NCBI RefSeq assembly: GCF_000382065.1
Contig: NZ_KB907500.1
Location: forward strand, 466,901 to 530,900
DNA from: Stenotrophomonas hibiscicola ATCC 19867
GTDB lineage: Bacteria > Pseudomonadota > Gammaproteobacteria > Xanthomonadales > Xanthomonadaceae
Length of the DNA: 64,000 nucleotides
Reading direction: 5' to 3'
The position numbers and the translations under genes are program-made. Below the pieces are notes generated by a model. The model was not told where the DNA came from. It was given only the letters and a program-made list of their open reading frames with translations, and ran no database searches. Shown piece after piece: positions 50,144 to 58,131 of the stretch; position 1 is the stretch's first letter, and every line of letters begins with the position of its first letter.

Positions 50144-50170
50144 AGGGCGCCTTCGGGCGCCCTTTTTTTT
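50144..50170 (+). terminator. Intrinsic terminator after the second M13 gene
   Basis: AGGGCGCC, a TTCG loop and GGGCGCCCT are followed by a run of eight T. Confidence 0.95.
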
Positions 50171-50243
50171 GCGGATGCAGCACGATCCCGGGTTAACACC
50201 GCCCGTGCTATCGCTGCGCCTTCGTCCGCTGCGGAGCCCGACC

Positions 50244-50738
50244 ATGGCACACAAGAACACGATCTGTATCTGGTACGACAACGGCGCGCTCGAGGCCGCC
50301 ACCTTCTATGCCAACACCTTTCCCGACAGCGCGGTGAGCGCTGTCCACCACGCCCCGGGCGACTACCCGGACGGCAAGGAAGGCAACGTACTGACGGTCG
50401 AATTCACGGTCTGCGGCATCCCCTGCGTCGGCCTCAACGGCGGCACCGCGTTCAAGCACAGCGAAGCATTTTCTTTCCAGATCCAGACCGAGGACCAAGC
50501 CGAGACCGACCGCCTGTGGAACGCGATCGTCGGCAACGGTGGCCAGGAGAGCCAGTGCGGCTGGTGCAAGGACCGATGGGGCGTTTCCTGGCAGATCAGC
50601 CCACGCATGCTGATCGAAGCGGTGACCAGCCAGGACAAGGCACTGGCCAAGCGCGCCTTCAACGCGATGATGCCGATGAAGAAGATCGACATCGCCACCA
50701 TCGAAGCGGCAATCAAAAAAGGGGACGGAGGGGATTAA
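50244..50738 (+). CDS. PhnB-like VOC-family protein
   Basis: A 164-residue protein with the PhnB/3-demethylubiquinone-methyltransferase-like VOC pattern: NTICIWYDNGALEAATFYAN at the N-terminus, TVEFTVCGIPCVGLNGG, SFQIQTEDQAETDRLWNAI and CGWCKDRWGVSWQI. Such small dimeric proteins are widespread and of unknown role. The last residues IKKGDGGD and the TAA stop are written by the left arm of an inverted repeat (50715-50742), so the original C-terminus may have been replaced. Confidence 0.88.
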   Translation: MAHKNTICIWYDNGALEAATFYANTFPDSAVSAVHHAPGDYPDGKEGNVLTVEFTVCGIPCVGLNGGTAFKHSEAFSFQIQTEDQAETDRLWNAIVGNGGQESQCGWCKDRWGVSWQISPRMLIEAVTSQDKALAKRAFNAMMPMKKIDIATIEAAIKKGDGGD

Positions 50739-50803
50739 GTCGTTATTCCCCATTGTCTGTGACCCAATGCGAATTGCGACTTAATTCCCTCCGTCCCCTT
50801 TTT
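50715..50803. repeat. Inverted repeat AAAAAGGGGACGGAGGG...
   Basis: A left arm of about 28 bases (50715-50742) and a right arm of about 27 bases (50777-50803) are reverse complements with small differences, separated by 34 bases. The left arm encodes the C-terminus and stop of the VOC gene; the right arm ends 12 bases before the oxidoreductase ATG. The long stem with a terminal T tract could also terminate transcription. Confidence 0.85.
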
Positions 50804-50814
50804 CCGAGGTGCTG

Positions 50815-52398
50815 ATGTCCTGGGATGCGATCATCATCGGTGGTGGCCACAACGGCCTGGTCTGCGCGGCCTATCTCGCACGCGCTGGCAAGAAGGTGCT
50901 GGTGCTGGAACGTCGTGGCGTTCTCGGCGGCGCGGCGGTCACCGAGGAATTCCACCCCGGGTTCCGCAACTCGGTGGCGTCCTACACGGTGTCATTGCTG
51001 CAGCCGAAGGTGATCGACGACCTGCAGCTGCATGCGCATGGGCTGCGCATCATCAATCGCCCGGCCAACAACTTCCTGCCATTGCCGGACGGCCGCTACC
51101 TGCTGTCCGCACCGGGCCGCACCCAGGTCGAGGTCGCGAAGTTCTCCGAGCGGGATGCACAGCGGCTACCCGAATACGAAGCGCGCCTGGAGATCTTCGC
51201 CGACGTGCTGCGCGCCTGGGCCCTGCGCGCGCCACCGGACCTGGGTGTAGCAGGCGGTTGGCGTGCGCTGCCCGCGCTCTGGCAGATGGGCCGCCTCGGC
51301 CGCGAACTGGCAACGCTGGATGCTTCGCTACGCCAGGAACTGCTGGACCTGTTCACGCTGTCGGCCGCCGAGTACCTGGACAGCTGGTTCGAAAGCGAGC
51401 CGATCAAGGCCCTGTTCGGCTTCGACGGCATCGTCGGCAACTACGCAAGCCCGTATACACCGGGCAGTGCCTACGTGCTGCTGCACCACGTATTCGGCCA
51501 GTGCAATGGCATGAAAGGTGCGTGGGGCCATGCGATCGGTGGCATGGGCGCGATCAGCCAAGCCATCGCCACTGCCGCGCGGGAGGCCGGGGCCGAGCTA
51601 CGCGCGGATGCCGGTGTGCAACGCCTGCTGATCGAGCAGGGTCGTGTCGTGGGCGTGGCACTGGCCAACGGCGAAATCCTGCGCGCACGCGCGATGATCG
51701 CCAACGTCAATCCAAAGCTGCTGTACGAGCAGATGCTGGCACCGGAGCAGGTACCGGTCGCAACGCGCGAACGCATGGCGAACTGGCGCTGCGGTTCCGG
51801 CACGTTCCGGATGAATGTCGCGCTGTCGCAGCTGCCGGACTTCCGGGCTCTGCCCGGTCCCGGCGATCACCTCAGCGCCGGCATCATCATGGCCCCAAGC
51901 CTGGATTACATGGACCGTGCCTGGCTGGATGCGCGTCGCAATGGCTGGTCACGCGAACCAATCGTGGAAATGCTCATTCCCAGCACGCTGGACGATTCGC
52001 TGGCGCCGCCGGGGAAGCACGTCGCCAGCCTGTTCTGCCAGCACGTGGCGCCCGTGCTGCCCGGTGGGCGTCACTGGGATGATCATCGTGAAACGGTGGC
52101 CGATCTGATGATCGCCACCGTTGAACGGTATGCGCCGGGTTTCGCTGGCAGCGTACTGGGCCGCCAGGTGCTGTCACCGCTGGATCTGGAGCGCACCTTC
52201 GGCTTGATCGGCGGCGACATCTTTCACGGAGCGCTCAGTGCCAACCAGTTGTTCTCGGCACGGCCAATGGTTGGCCAGGCTGGCTATCGTGGCGCCCTGC
52301 CCGGCCTGTATCTGTGCGGGTCGGGAACACATCCCGGGGGCGGCGTGACCGGCGCGCCAGGTCACAATGCGGCGCAGGTAGTGTTGCAGGATCTCTGA
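50815..52398 (+). CDS. Phytoene-dehydrogenase-like flavoprotein (PYROXD2-like)
   Basis: A 527-residue FAD-dependent amine-oxidase-fold protein. The N-terminal dinucleotide motif is DAIIIGGGHNGLVCAAYLAR, followed by LVLERRGVLGGAAVTEE. The C-terminal FAD motif is LYLCGSGTHPGGGVTGAPG, typical of CrtI-related oxidoreductases. The closest class by pattern is NAD(P)/FAD oxidoreductases like mammalian PYROXD2; the substrate is unknown and no carotenoid genes are near. ATG 50815 has GAGG five bases upstream and directly precedes the dinucleotide motif. Confidence 0.9.
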   Translation: MSWDAIIIGGGHNGLVCAAYLARAGKKVLVLERRGVLGGAAVTEEFHPGFRNSVASYTVSLLQPKVIDDLQLHAHGLRIINRPANNFLPLPDGRYLLSAPGRTQVEVAKFSERDAQRLPEYEARLEIFADVLRAWALRAPPDLGVAGGWRALPALWQMGRLGRELATLDASLRQELLDLFTLSAAEYLDSWFESEPIKALFGFDGIVGNYASPYTPGSAYVLLHHVFGQCNGMKGAWGHAIGGMGAISQAIATAAREAGAELRADAGVQRLLIEQGRVVGVALANGEILRARAMIANVNPKLLYEQMLAPEQVPVATRERMANWRCGSGTFRMNVALSQLPDFRALPGPGDHLSAGIIMAPSLDYMDRAWLDARRNGWSREPIVEMLIPSTLDDSLAPPGKHVASLFCQHVAPVLPGGRHWDDHRETVADLMIATVERYAPGFAGSVLGRQVLSPLDLERTFGLIGGDIFHGALSANQLFSARPMVGQAGYRGALPGLYLCGSGTHPGGGVTGAPGHNAAQVVLQDL

Positions 52399-52402
52399 AG
52401 GC

Positions 52403-52507
52403 GTGCCGACCGGCGGTCGGCACCTACCGCGTCAAATGATCCTGGCGAGGTGTGCCAACCAAGGTTGGCACCTGCAGCGTCAAATGATCCTTCGGATCAT
52501 TTGACGC
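52403..52507. repeat. Cluster of palindromes with GCGTCAAATGATCC units
   Basis: Palindrome GTGCCGACCGGCGGTCGGCAC (52403-52423, quoted as its 20-base core TGCCGACCGGCGGTCGGCAC) is followed by GCGTCAAATGATCC. A second palindrome GTGCCAACCAAGGTTGGCAC (52452-52471) is followed by the same unit at 52477, whose reverse complement at 52494-52507 makes a perfect 14-bp stem. The last arm overlaps the rhomboid gene's end. Confidence 0.8.
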
Positions 52508-53171
52508 TGCGCAGATGGTTCGGGCGCTTCGGTGGACCCGGCGGGCGGCGCTTGTTGAACGGCGGTTGCCCGCGCCAGTAGCGGATCAGCAACCAGCCGA
52601 ACAGCATGCCCCCGAGGTGCGCGAAGTGGGCCACGCCCGGCTGCCAGCCGGTCATGCCCAGCACCAGTTCGCCCACGCCGAACAGGATCACGAACGTGCG
52701 CGCCTTCATCGGGATCGGCGGGAACAGCAGCATCACCCGCTGGTTCGGGAACAGCATGCCGTAGGCCAGCAGCAGGCCGAACACGCCGCCGGAGGCGCCC
52801 AGCACCGTGGCCGGATTCTCCAGCAGCGTTCCCACCAGCAGCTGGCAGACACCGGCACCGGCCACGCAGACCAGGTAGTACAGCAGGAATCGCTTCTCGC
52901 CCCAGGTCTGCTCCAGCGGCGCACCGAACATGAAGACCGCCAGCATGTTGAAGAACAGGTGGCCGAAGCTGCCATGCAGGAAGCCATAGGTCAGCAGCTG
53001 CCACGGCTGGAAGTTGCCGCCCGGCGAGAACGCATCGAAGCCCTGCTGCAGCGGTTGCAGCATGAACGGCTCGAAGGTCTGCATGCCGAGCAGGAACGGC
53101 TGCTGCAGCAGGAACAGGATCGCGTTGGCGATCAGCAGGGCCTTGGTGACGGTTGGCAGTCGCGGGAACAT
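52497..53171 (-). CDS. Rhomboid-family intramembrane serine protease
   Basis: A 224-residue protein with six hydrophobic segments. The catalytic serine is in VLGASGGVFG (Ser127) and the catalytic histidine in HFAHLGGML (His185); the HGSFGHLFFNM segment (residues 66-76) is the conserved loop/TM2 signature. It cleaves membrane-anchored substrates within the bilayer. The basic C-terminal tail (RRPPGPPKRPN) faces the cytoplasm. The last codons SVK-stop fall inside a perfect palindrome of an extragenic repeat. Confidence 0.93.
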   Translation of the reverse strand: MFPRLPTVTKALLIANAILFLLQQPFLLGMQTFEPFMLQPLQQGFDAFSPGGNFQPWQLLTYGFLHGSFGHLFFNMLAVFMFGAPLEQTWGEKRFLLYYLVCVAGAGVCQLLVGTLLENPATVLGASGGVFGLLLAYGMLFPNQRVMLLFPPIPMKARTFVILFGVGELVLGMTGWQPGVAHFAHLGGMLFGWLLIRYWRGQPPFNKRRPPGPPKRPNHLRSVK

Positions 53172-53264
53172 GGGAGCACCGGCATGGAACGACCTCCATC
53201 ATAGCCGCAGCACCGCGCCTTGTTGGCGACCCGCAGGTCCGGCCTGTTCAGTCGCCAGCGGCGC

Positions 53265-53693
53265 TCAGCCCGGCCCCCATACGGCAGCATCCAGCGCTAC
53301 CGTCGGATCGGTCGTGGGCATCCGCACCCGGCCGTTCTCAACCACCACGCCCTCGGCACGCAGCCGCTGCGATTGCTCACGCCAGCCCGCCGACCCTTCT
53401 TCCATGGCAATGCGCCCATCCGAGCGCAGCACGCGGTGCCAGGGCAGGTCCGGGTCGTCGTTCTGGCCCAGGATGCGCGCGGTCAGGCGTGCTCGCCCGG
53501 GCAGGCCCGCGCGCATCGCCACCTGTCCGTAGCCCATCACCTGCCCAGCCGGGATCGCGCGGATCACCGCCAGGATGCGCGCACGCGCCTGCTCCGGCGT
53601 CAGCGCCGCAGGCGGGTCACCAGCAGAACGCCGATCAGCACCAGCACGGTACCGGCGATCTGTGCCGGCCCCATCGGTTCGTCGAGCAGCCAT
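53265..53693 (-). CDS. Alkyltransferase-like (Atl) DNA-binding protein
   Basis: The C-terminal about 105 residues form a complete MGMT/Ada DNA-binding fold: IPAGQVMGYGQVAMRAGLPG and LPWHRVLRSDGRIA. The alkyl-accepting cysteine motif PCHR is PWHR, as in Atl proteins, which bind O6-alkylguanine and hand it to nucleotide excision repair instead of removing the alkyl group. The start is unclear. The first in-frame ATG (53693) lies 94 bases inside the upstream EamA gene and adds an unlikely Arg-rich leader; an internal GTG near 53565 would leave only the core domain. Confidence 0.8.
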   Translation of the reverse strand: MAARRTDGAGTDRRYRAGADRRSAGDPPAALTPEQARARILAVIRAIPAGQVMGYGQVAMRAGLPGRARLTARILGQNDDPDLPWHRVLRSDGRIAMEEGSAGWREQSQRLRAEGVVVENGRVRMPTTDPTVALDAAVWGPG

Positions 53694-54520
53694 AGGCTCA
53701 TCACGATGGTGGAAACAGGGCCCAGCATACCGACCTGCGCGGCAAGCGACGAACCCACGCGCTGCACCGCCAACATGATCGCCAGCACCGGCAGCACCGT
53801 ACAGACAGTGGCATTGACCAGCGACAGCCACTGTACCGGCGCCGGTGCCTGCCACAGCAGTGGCAGCGGATGGGTCACCGCGAAATGCAGCAGCACCAGC
53901 ACGCTGGCCACGCAGCTGGCATAGGCGGTCAGCCGCACTGCACCGATGCGCGCGACCACCTGCCCGCTGCCGAACAGGTACAGCGCGTAGCTGAGCGCAC
54001 TGCCCAGCACCAGCAGGCTGCCGACGATGATCTGGCCGCCCTCGCGCTGCAGGTCGTGCCCGAAGGCCAGCAGCACGCCGAGGTAACTCAGCACCAGCGC
54101 GCCGATCTGCCAGCGTCCCGGCCGCTGGCGCGCCAGCAGCACGTTGATCAGCAGTACCAGGGTCGGGTTCAAGTACAGGATCAGCCGCTCCAGGGTCACG
54201 CTGATGTACTGCAGGCCCTGGAAGTCGAGCAGGCTGGACAGGTAATAGCCGGTGAAGCCCAGCCACAGCACGCGGGCGCGATCAGCCCAGGACAGCGGCT
54301 CGGCCCGGCGCGCGGCCCACAGGGCCATCAGTACGAACAGCGGCAGCGCCATCAGCATGCGCAGCGCGAGCAGCGTGGTGGCATCGACGCCATGGCGCAG
54401 GCCGAGCTTGACGATGATCGCCTTGCCCGACGCGGCAATGGCACCGATCGCGGCGAGGCCGATGCCGCCCAGCGCAATGCGTGGGGAAGCCGTAGCGATG
54501 CGGGAAGCGGGAGTGGACAT
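53600..54520 (-). CDS. EamA/DMT-superfamily transporter
   Basis: A 306-residue inner-membrane protein with about ten hydrophobic helices in two EamA repeats, for example GGIGLAAIGAIAASGKAIIV at the N-terminus and AQIAGTVLVLIGVLLVTRL at the C-terminus. The first repeat ends near SYLGVLLAFG. DMT exporters move amino acids, nucleosides or other metabolites; the substrate is not predictable. ATG 54520 is chosen because the 50 upstream residues are Arg/Pro-rich and cover an SMAG-type repeat. Its 3' end overlaps the Atl gene. Confidence 0.9.
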   Translation of the reverse strand: MSTPASRIATASPRIALGGIGLAAIGAIAASGKAIIVKLGLRHGVDATTLLALRMLMALPLFVLMALWAARRAEPLSWADRARVLWLGFTGYYLSSLLDFQGLQYISVTLERLILYLNPTLVLLINVLLARQRPGRWQIGALVLSYLGVLLAFGHDLQREGGQIIVGSLLVLGSALSYALYLFGSGQVVARIGAVRLTAYASCVASVLVLLHFAVTHPLPLLWQAPAPVQWLSLVNATVCTVLPVLAIMLAVQRVGSSLAAQVGMLGPVSTIVMSLWLLDEPMGPAQIAGTVLVLIGVLLVTRLRR

Positions 54521-54599
54521 CAGGACGACGGCGGGCCGCGCAGGGCGGCCCGGTAAGACGTGGGGACGCCCATTGTCGCACGGGGGCGCCCGCTGCCCT

Positions 54600-54669
54600 G
54601 TAGAGCCGAGCCCGCGCTCGGCTTCGCCAGGCCGGGGCGAAAGGCAGCCGAGCAGGGCTCGGCGCCACA
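54600..54669. repeat. SMAG-type inverted repeat pair
   Basis: GTAGAGCCGAGCCCGCGCTC... (54600-54623) faces a diverged reverse-complement copy (54646-54668) that ends GCCAC in place of CTAC. It lies between the EamA gene and the glutathione reductase gene. Confidence 0.75.
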
Positions 54670-54679
54670 ACGGCCCGGC

Positions 54680-56038
54680 TCAGCGCATCAGCACCACTTC
54701 TTCGGCCGAGGTCGGGTGGATCGCCACGGTGTCGTCGAACTGGGCCTTGGTCGCGCCCATCTTCACCGCCACGGCAAAGCCTTGCAGGATCTCGTCGGCC
54801 GCTTCGCCCAGCAGGTGGATGCCCACCACGCGTTCTTCCGGGCCGGCACAGACCATCTTGAACAGGCTGCGCTGGGGGCCGTTGGCCAGCGCCTGCAGCA
54901 TCGGGCGAAAGCGGCTGTGGTAGACGCTCACCTGGTCGAAACGCCGGCGCGCTTCCTCCTCGCTCATGCCCACCGCGCCCAGCGGCGGATGCGAGAACAC
55001 CACGCTGGCCACGTTCTCGTAATCCATCTTCGACTGCGGGCGGCCCCCGAACAGCCGGTCCATCAGCCGCCGCGACGCGGCCACCGCCACCGGGGTCAGG
55101 CCGACCTTGCCGGCGATGTCGCCGACCGCATGCACGCTCGGCACACGGGTGGTCTGCCACTCGTCCACCTGCACCTGCTCGTGCTCGCCGATGTCGATGC
55201 CGAGCGCTTCCAGACCCAGGCCACGGCTGTTGCCGCGGCGGCCGGCAGCGAAGAACACCGCATCGAACACGCTGTCGAGCGGGCCATCATGGCCGAATGC
55301 ACGTACGCGCTCACCATCGCGCTGCAGTTCGCGCAGGCGATAGCCGAAATGGATGCGCACGCCCTGCTGCTTCAGGTTCTCGGCCAGCTGATCGGTCAGC
55401 TCGTAGTCGAAGCGATCCAGCAGCCGCTGACCGCGCACCAGCAGGCTCACCCTGCTGCCCAGTGCCTGCAGCAGGCCAGCCAGCTCCACCGCGATGTAAC
55501 CGCCACCGATGATCGCCACCTCGGCCGGTGCCGCGCGCAGATCGAAGAAATCATCGGAAACCAGGCCCAGTTCCGCGCCGGGAATGTCCGGGCGCAGCGG
55601 GTGCGCGCCGGTGGCGATCAGGATGTGTTCGGCGCTGTAGCGCACGCCATCGCTGCAGGCCACGGTGTGCGCATCGAGCAGATGGCCGCGCGCCGGAATG
55701 CGCACCACGCCGGTTTCGTCCAGGCGCTTGTGGTAGCTGGTATGGATATTGCTGATGTAGGCCTGGCGATGTATCACCAGTTCCTTCCACGACAGCGCCG
55801 GGCGCGCTTGGACATCGAAGCCCATCGCACTGGCTAGGCCGATGCGCTCATGCAGGTCAGCTGCCAGCCACATGGCCTTCTTCGGCACGCAACCGACGTT
55901 GACGCAGGTCCCACCCAGTTCGCCCGGCTCCAGCAGCGCCACGCGCTTGCCGTGCTGCGCGGCGCGGATCGCACCGGCCAGGCCGGCGGAGCCGCCGCCG
56001 AGGACGATCAGGTCGTAGTCATAGGGTGCAGTGCTCAT
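54680..56038 (-). CDS. gorA: Glutathione-disulfide reductase
   Basis: A 452-residue FAD enzyme that reduces glutathione disulfide with NADPH. The FAD motif is DLIVLGGGSAGLAGA and the redox disulfide is GGTCVNVGCVPKK (Cys45, Cys50). The NADPH site is AIIGGGYIAVELAG and the C-terminal catalytic His/Glu pair is in VAIHPTSAEE (His441). Length and order are those of bacterial Gor. ATG 56038 overlaps the stop of a 51-codon dehydrogenase relic (ATGA), a sign that an ancestral operon partner has been lost. Confidence 0.95.
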   Translation of the reverse strand: MSTAPYDYDLIVLGGGSAGLAGAIRAAQHGKRVALLEPGELGGTCVNVGCVPKKAMWLAADLHERIGLASAMGFDVQARPALSWKELVIHRQAYISNIHTSYHKRLDETGVVRIPARGHLLDAHTVACSDGVRYSAEHILIATGAHPLRPDIPGAELGLVSDDFFDLRAAPAEVAIIGGGYIAVELAGLLQALGSRVSLLVRGQRLLDRFDYELTDQLAENLKQQGVRIHFGYRLRELQRDGERVRAFGHDGPLDSVFDAVFFAAGRRGNSRGLGLEALGIDIGEHEQVQVDEWQTTRVPSVHAVGDIAGKVGLTPVAVAASRRLMDRLFGGRPQSKMDYENVASVVFSHPPLGAVGMSEEEARRRFDQVSVYHSRFRPMLQALANGPQRSLFKMVCAGPEERVVGIHLLGEAADEILQGFAVAVKMGATKAQFDDTVAIHPTSAEEVVLMR

Positions 56039-56190
56039 CGGAATCGCTCGGGTCGGTAGGGGGCAGGGTCGATCACCGGCGTACGGACGCAGACGAGATC
56101 GGCGATCAGCTGGCCGTTGCCGGCGCTCATGCTGATGCCGAGCATGCCATGCCCAGCTGCAAGCCAGACGTGAGGATGCGCGCCCTGCAT
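56035..56190 (-). pseudogene. C-terminal relic of a D-amino-acid dehydrogenase/FAD oxidoreductase gene
   Basis: A 51-codon frame reading HVWLAAGHGMLGISMSAGNG and later ADLV...PYRPERFR. GHGMLG with the following S-x-G-x-G-x-L-I-A-D-L pattern is the C-terminal FAD-binding end of DadA-type (DAO family) proteins, and PxRF is their usual end. The rest of the gene (about 360 codons) is missing: the DUF418 stop lies six bases upstream in the same frame. It may still be translated by coupling to DUF418 but cannot be a working oxidase. Confidence 0.7.
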
Positions 56191-56193
56191 CGA

Positions 56194-57438
56194 TCAGCCC
56201 TGCCCGGCTCCACGCCGCATCGGTGGCCACTGGCGATAGGTCATTGCACGCCATAGCCATTCCACCGGACCAAAGCGGAAGCGCGCCAGCCACGCGTGCG
56301 AAACAGCCACCTGCGCTGCGAATACCAGCAGCGCGAACAGCAACTGCACGCTGCGCGGCATCCGCTCGAACCCGCCCAGGCCATAGTGGTAGAACAGCCA
56401 GGTACACAGCAACGACTGGGCCAGGTAGTGGGTCAATGCCATGCGCCCCACCGGCGCCAGCCATCCCAGCCGCGCGCGCCAACGCACGATCCACGCCAGG
56501 TAACCCAGGCACATCGGCATCCCGCCGATCGTCACCAGTGCCATCGCTGCGGTCACCGGCAGGTCGTAGGCGCCCGGTGCCAGATACGGCTTCCAGGCAA
56601 CGCCGAGCAGCGTGACCGCCAGGCCCAGCGGCAGCGCCACCCAACGCAACAGCACGTACAGCCGTGGGAAGCGCTCGGGTGATACCAGTGCACCGCTGCT
56701 GGCGAACCAGCTGCCGATCAGGAACATGCCCAGCACTTCCGGACCGGTAATCAGCAGCGCGCCCATCGACGATCCGAACTCGTGCAGGCGCTGCGCGGTG
56801 GCCTGCATCCAGCTGCCGTGCCCGTACACCAAGCGCTGCTGCGCGATGGCCTGCTGTGCTTCGGCAAGCATCTTCTGCATGTCTTCGGCCGAAGCCATCG
56901 ACACCATCGCGCCCACCAGCAGCGTCAGCGCAACGCCGCCCAGATAGACGATCACGCCCATCCACGGCAGCCAGCTGCGCGGCGCCTCGCGGCAGGCCAG
57001 CAACGGCAACGAGACCAACGCGTACATCACCAGGATGTCGCCGGACCAGACCAGCAGCGCGTGGCACAGGCCGATCAGCAGCAAGCCAGCACTGCGGCGC
57101 AGGTAGAACGGGGTGAAGTCGCGCCCGGCTGCCTCAGCGCGCTGCGCCATCACCGCGAAGCCGGTGCCGAACAGCAGCGAGAACAGGGTGAAGAACTTGC
57201 CCTGCACGAACACGTACACAAAGGCATCGGCCCAGTAGTCGATGCCCCGCCAATGCACGTCGATGCCGGTGAAAGCCAGGTCCAGCGGTCCGCTGAAGGC
57301 CTCGATGTTCATGAGCAGGATGCCCAGCAACGCCGCACCGCGCAGCACGTCCAGTATGGCGATGCGTTCGCCGGAAGCCATCGGCTGCAGGGAAGGAGAA
57401 GCGGCGTTCACGGGGCATCCGTCAGGCAGGTCCGCCAT
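56194..57438 (-). CDS. DUF418/YeiB-family membrane protein
   Basis: A 414-residue polytopic membrane protein. It opens ERIAILDVLRGAALLGILLMN, the hallmark of the DUF418/acyltransferase-3-like families, has eight to ten hydrophobic helices, and ends with the DUF418 C-terminal pattern GRMALTHYLAQSLLCTW and RFRFGPVEWLWRAMTYRQ. The function is unknown. ATG 57438 is used; a second ATG at 57381 just before the conserved start is a good alternative. A truncated dehydrogenase relic lies directly downstream in the same frame. Confidence 0.88.
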   Translation of the reverse strand: MADLPDGCPVNAASPSLQPMASGERIAILDVLRGAALLGILLMNIEAFSGPLDLAFTGIDVHWRGIDYWADAFVYVFVQGKFFTLFSLLFGTGFAVMAQRAEAAGRDFTPFYLRRSAGLLLIGLCHALLVWSGDILVMYALVSLPLLACREAPRSWLPWMGVIVYLGGVALTLLVGAMVSMASAEDMQKMLAEAQQAIAQQRLVYGHGSWMQATAQRLHEFGSSMGALLITGPEVLGMFLIGSWFASSGALVSPERFPRLYVLLRWVALPLGLAVTLLGVAWKPYLAPGAYDLPVTAAMALVTIGGMPMCLGYLAWIVRWRARLGWLAPVGRMALTHYLAQSLLCTWLFYHYGLGGFERMPRSVQLLFALLVFAAQVAVSHAWLARFRFGPVEWLWRAMTYRQWPPMRRGAGQG

Positions 57439-57489
57439 TATGCCGCCGGCCCACACGCCATGTATGGCCGCGTCGTGTTCCAGAAACGC

Positions 57490-57513
57490 AACGGCCCGCC
57501 GAAGCGGGCCGTT
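57490..57513. terminator. Hairpin after the SlyD-like gene
   Basis: AACGGCCCGC, a CGAA loop and GCGGGCCGTT form a perfect stem 24 bases beyond the SlyD-like stop; a T-rich tract is weak. It probably terminates the leftward transcript. Confidence 0.65.
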
Positions 57514-57537
57514 GCTGCCATCACGATCGCGCTGCGA

Positions 57538-58020
57538 TCAGTGGTGGTGGCCGCCGTCGCCGTGGACGTGGCCGTGGTCGATCTCTTCCTTGCCGGCTTC
57601 ACGCACGTCAACGATTTCGACGTCGAAATGCAGGTCCTTGCCAGCCATCGGGTGGTTCAGGTCGACGTCGACGACGCTCATGCCGACCTTCTGCACGGTC
57701 ACCGCACGCGGGCCGAAGTTGGTCTGCAGCACGACCTGCTGGCCCGGGGCCAGCTTGGTGTTGCCGAAATGCTTCTTCGGCACGCGCTGGGACAGGCCCT
57801 CGCGGCGCTCGCCGTAGGCATCAGCGGCAGTGACGTCTACGCTGAAGGTCGCGCCGGCTTCCTTGTCCATCATGGCGTTTTCCAGGCCCGGGATGATGTT
57901 GCCGTGGCCGATCAGGATCGCCAGCGGCTCGCCGCGGTCCTTGGACGATTCGATCGGCTCCTGGCCGACTTCGGAAACGGTGTAGTGGAAGCGGACAACG
58001 CGGTCTTTTTCGATCTTCAT
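57538..58020 (-). CDS. SlyD-like FKBP-type peptidyl-prolyl isomerase
   Basis: A 160-residue cytoplasmic chaperone/isomerase. The FKBP core includes RVVRFHYTVSEVGQEP, LIGHGNIIPGLENAM and the insert-in-flap segment AADAYGERREGLSQRVPKKH. The His-rich tail HGHVHGDGGHHH binds nickel or other metals, as in SlyD, which assists hydrogenase maturation in E. coli; no hydrogenase genes are in view. ATG 58020 gives the normal N-terminus MKIEKD. It diverges from the first NlpC/P60 gene. Confidence 0.93.
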   Translation of the reverse strand: MKIEKDRVVRFHYTVSEVGQEPIESSKDRGEPLAILIGHGNIIPGLENAMMDKEAGATFSVDVTAADAYGERREGLSQRVPKKHFGNTKLAPGQQVVLQTNFGPRAVTVQKVGMSVVDVDLNHPMAGKDLHFDVEIVDVREAGKEEIDHGHVHGDGGHHH

Positions 58021-58131
58021 GCGCAACTCTGTCTGGATCTGCCGAAGGCAGGCGGGTTGGGGCGGGTTGTCGCCCGGCGGGGACGCCGCCATCATGACGG
58101 CCAATCCAAGGTGGCGCATTATCCGGAGATC

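Noticed and set aside
45763..50250. Leftward open frames of 718 and 726 codons opposite the two M13 genes
   Set aside because: Both are shadows of genes with intact family motifs; their repetitive Gln/Gly/Val composition is typical of antisense translation.
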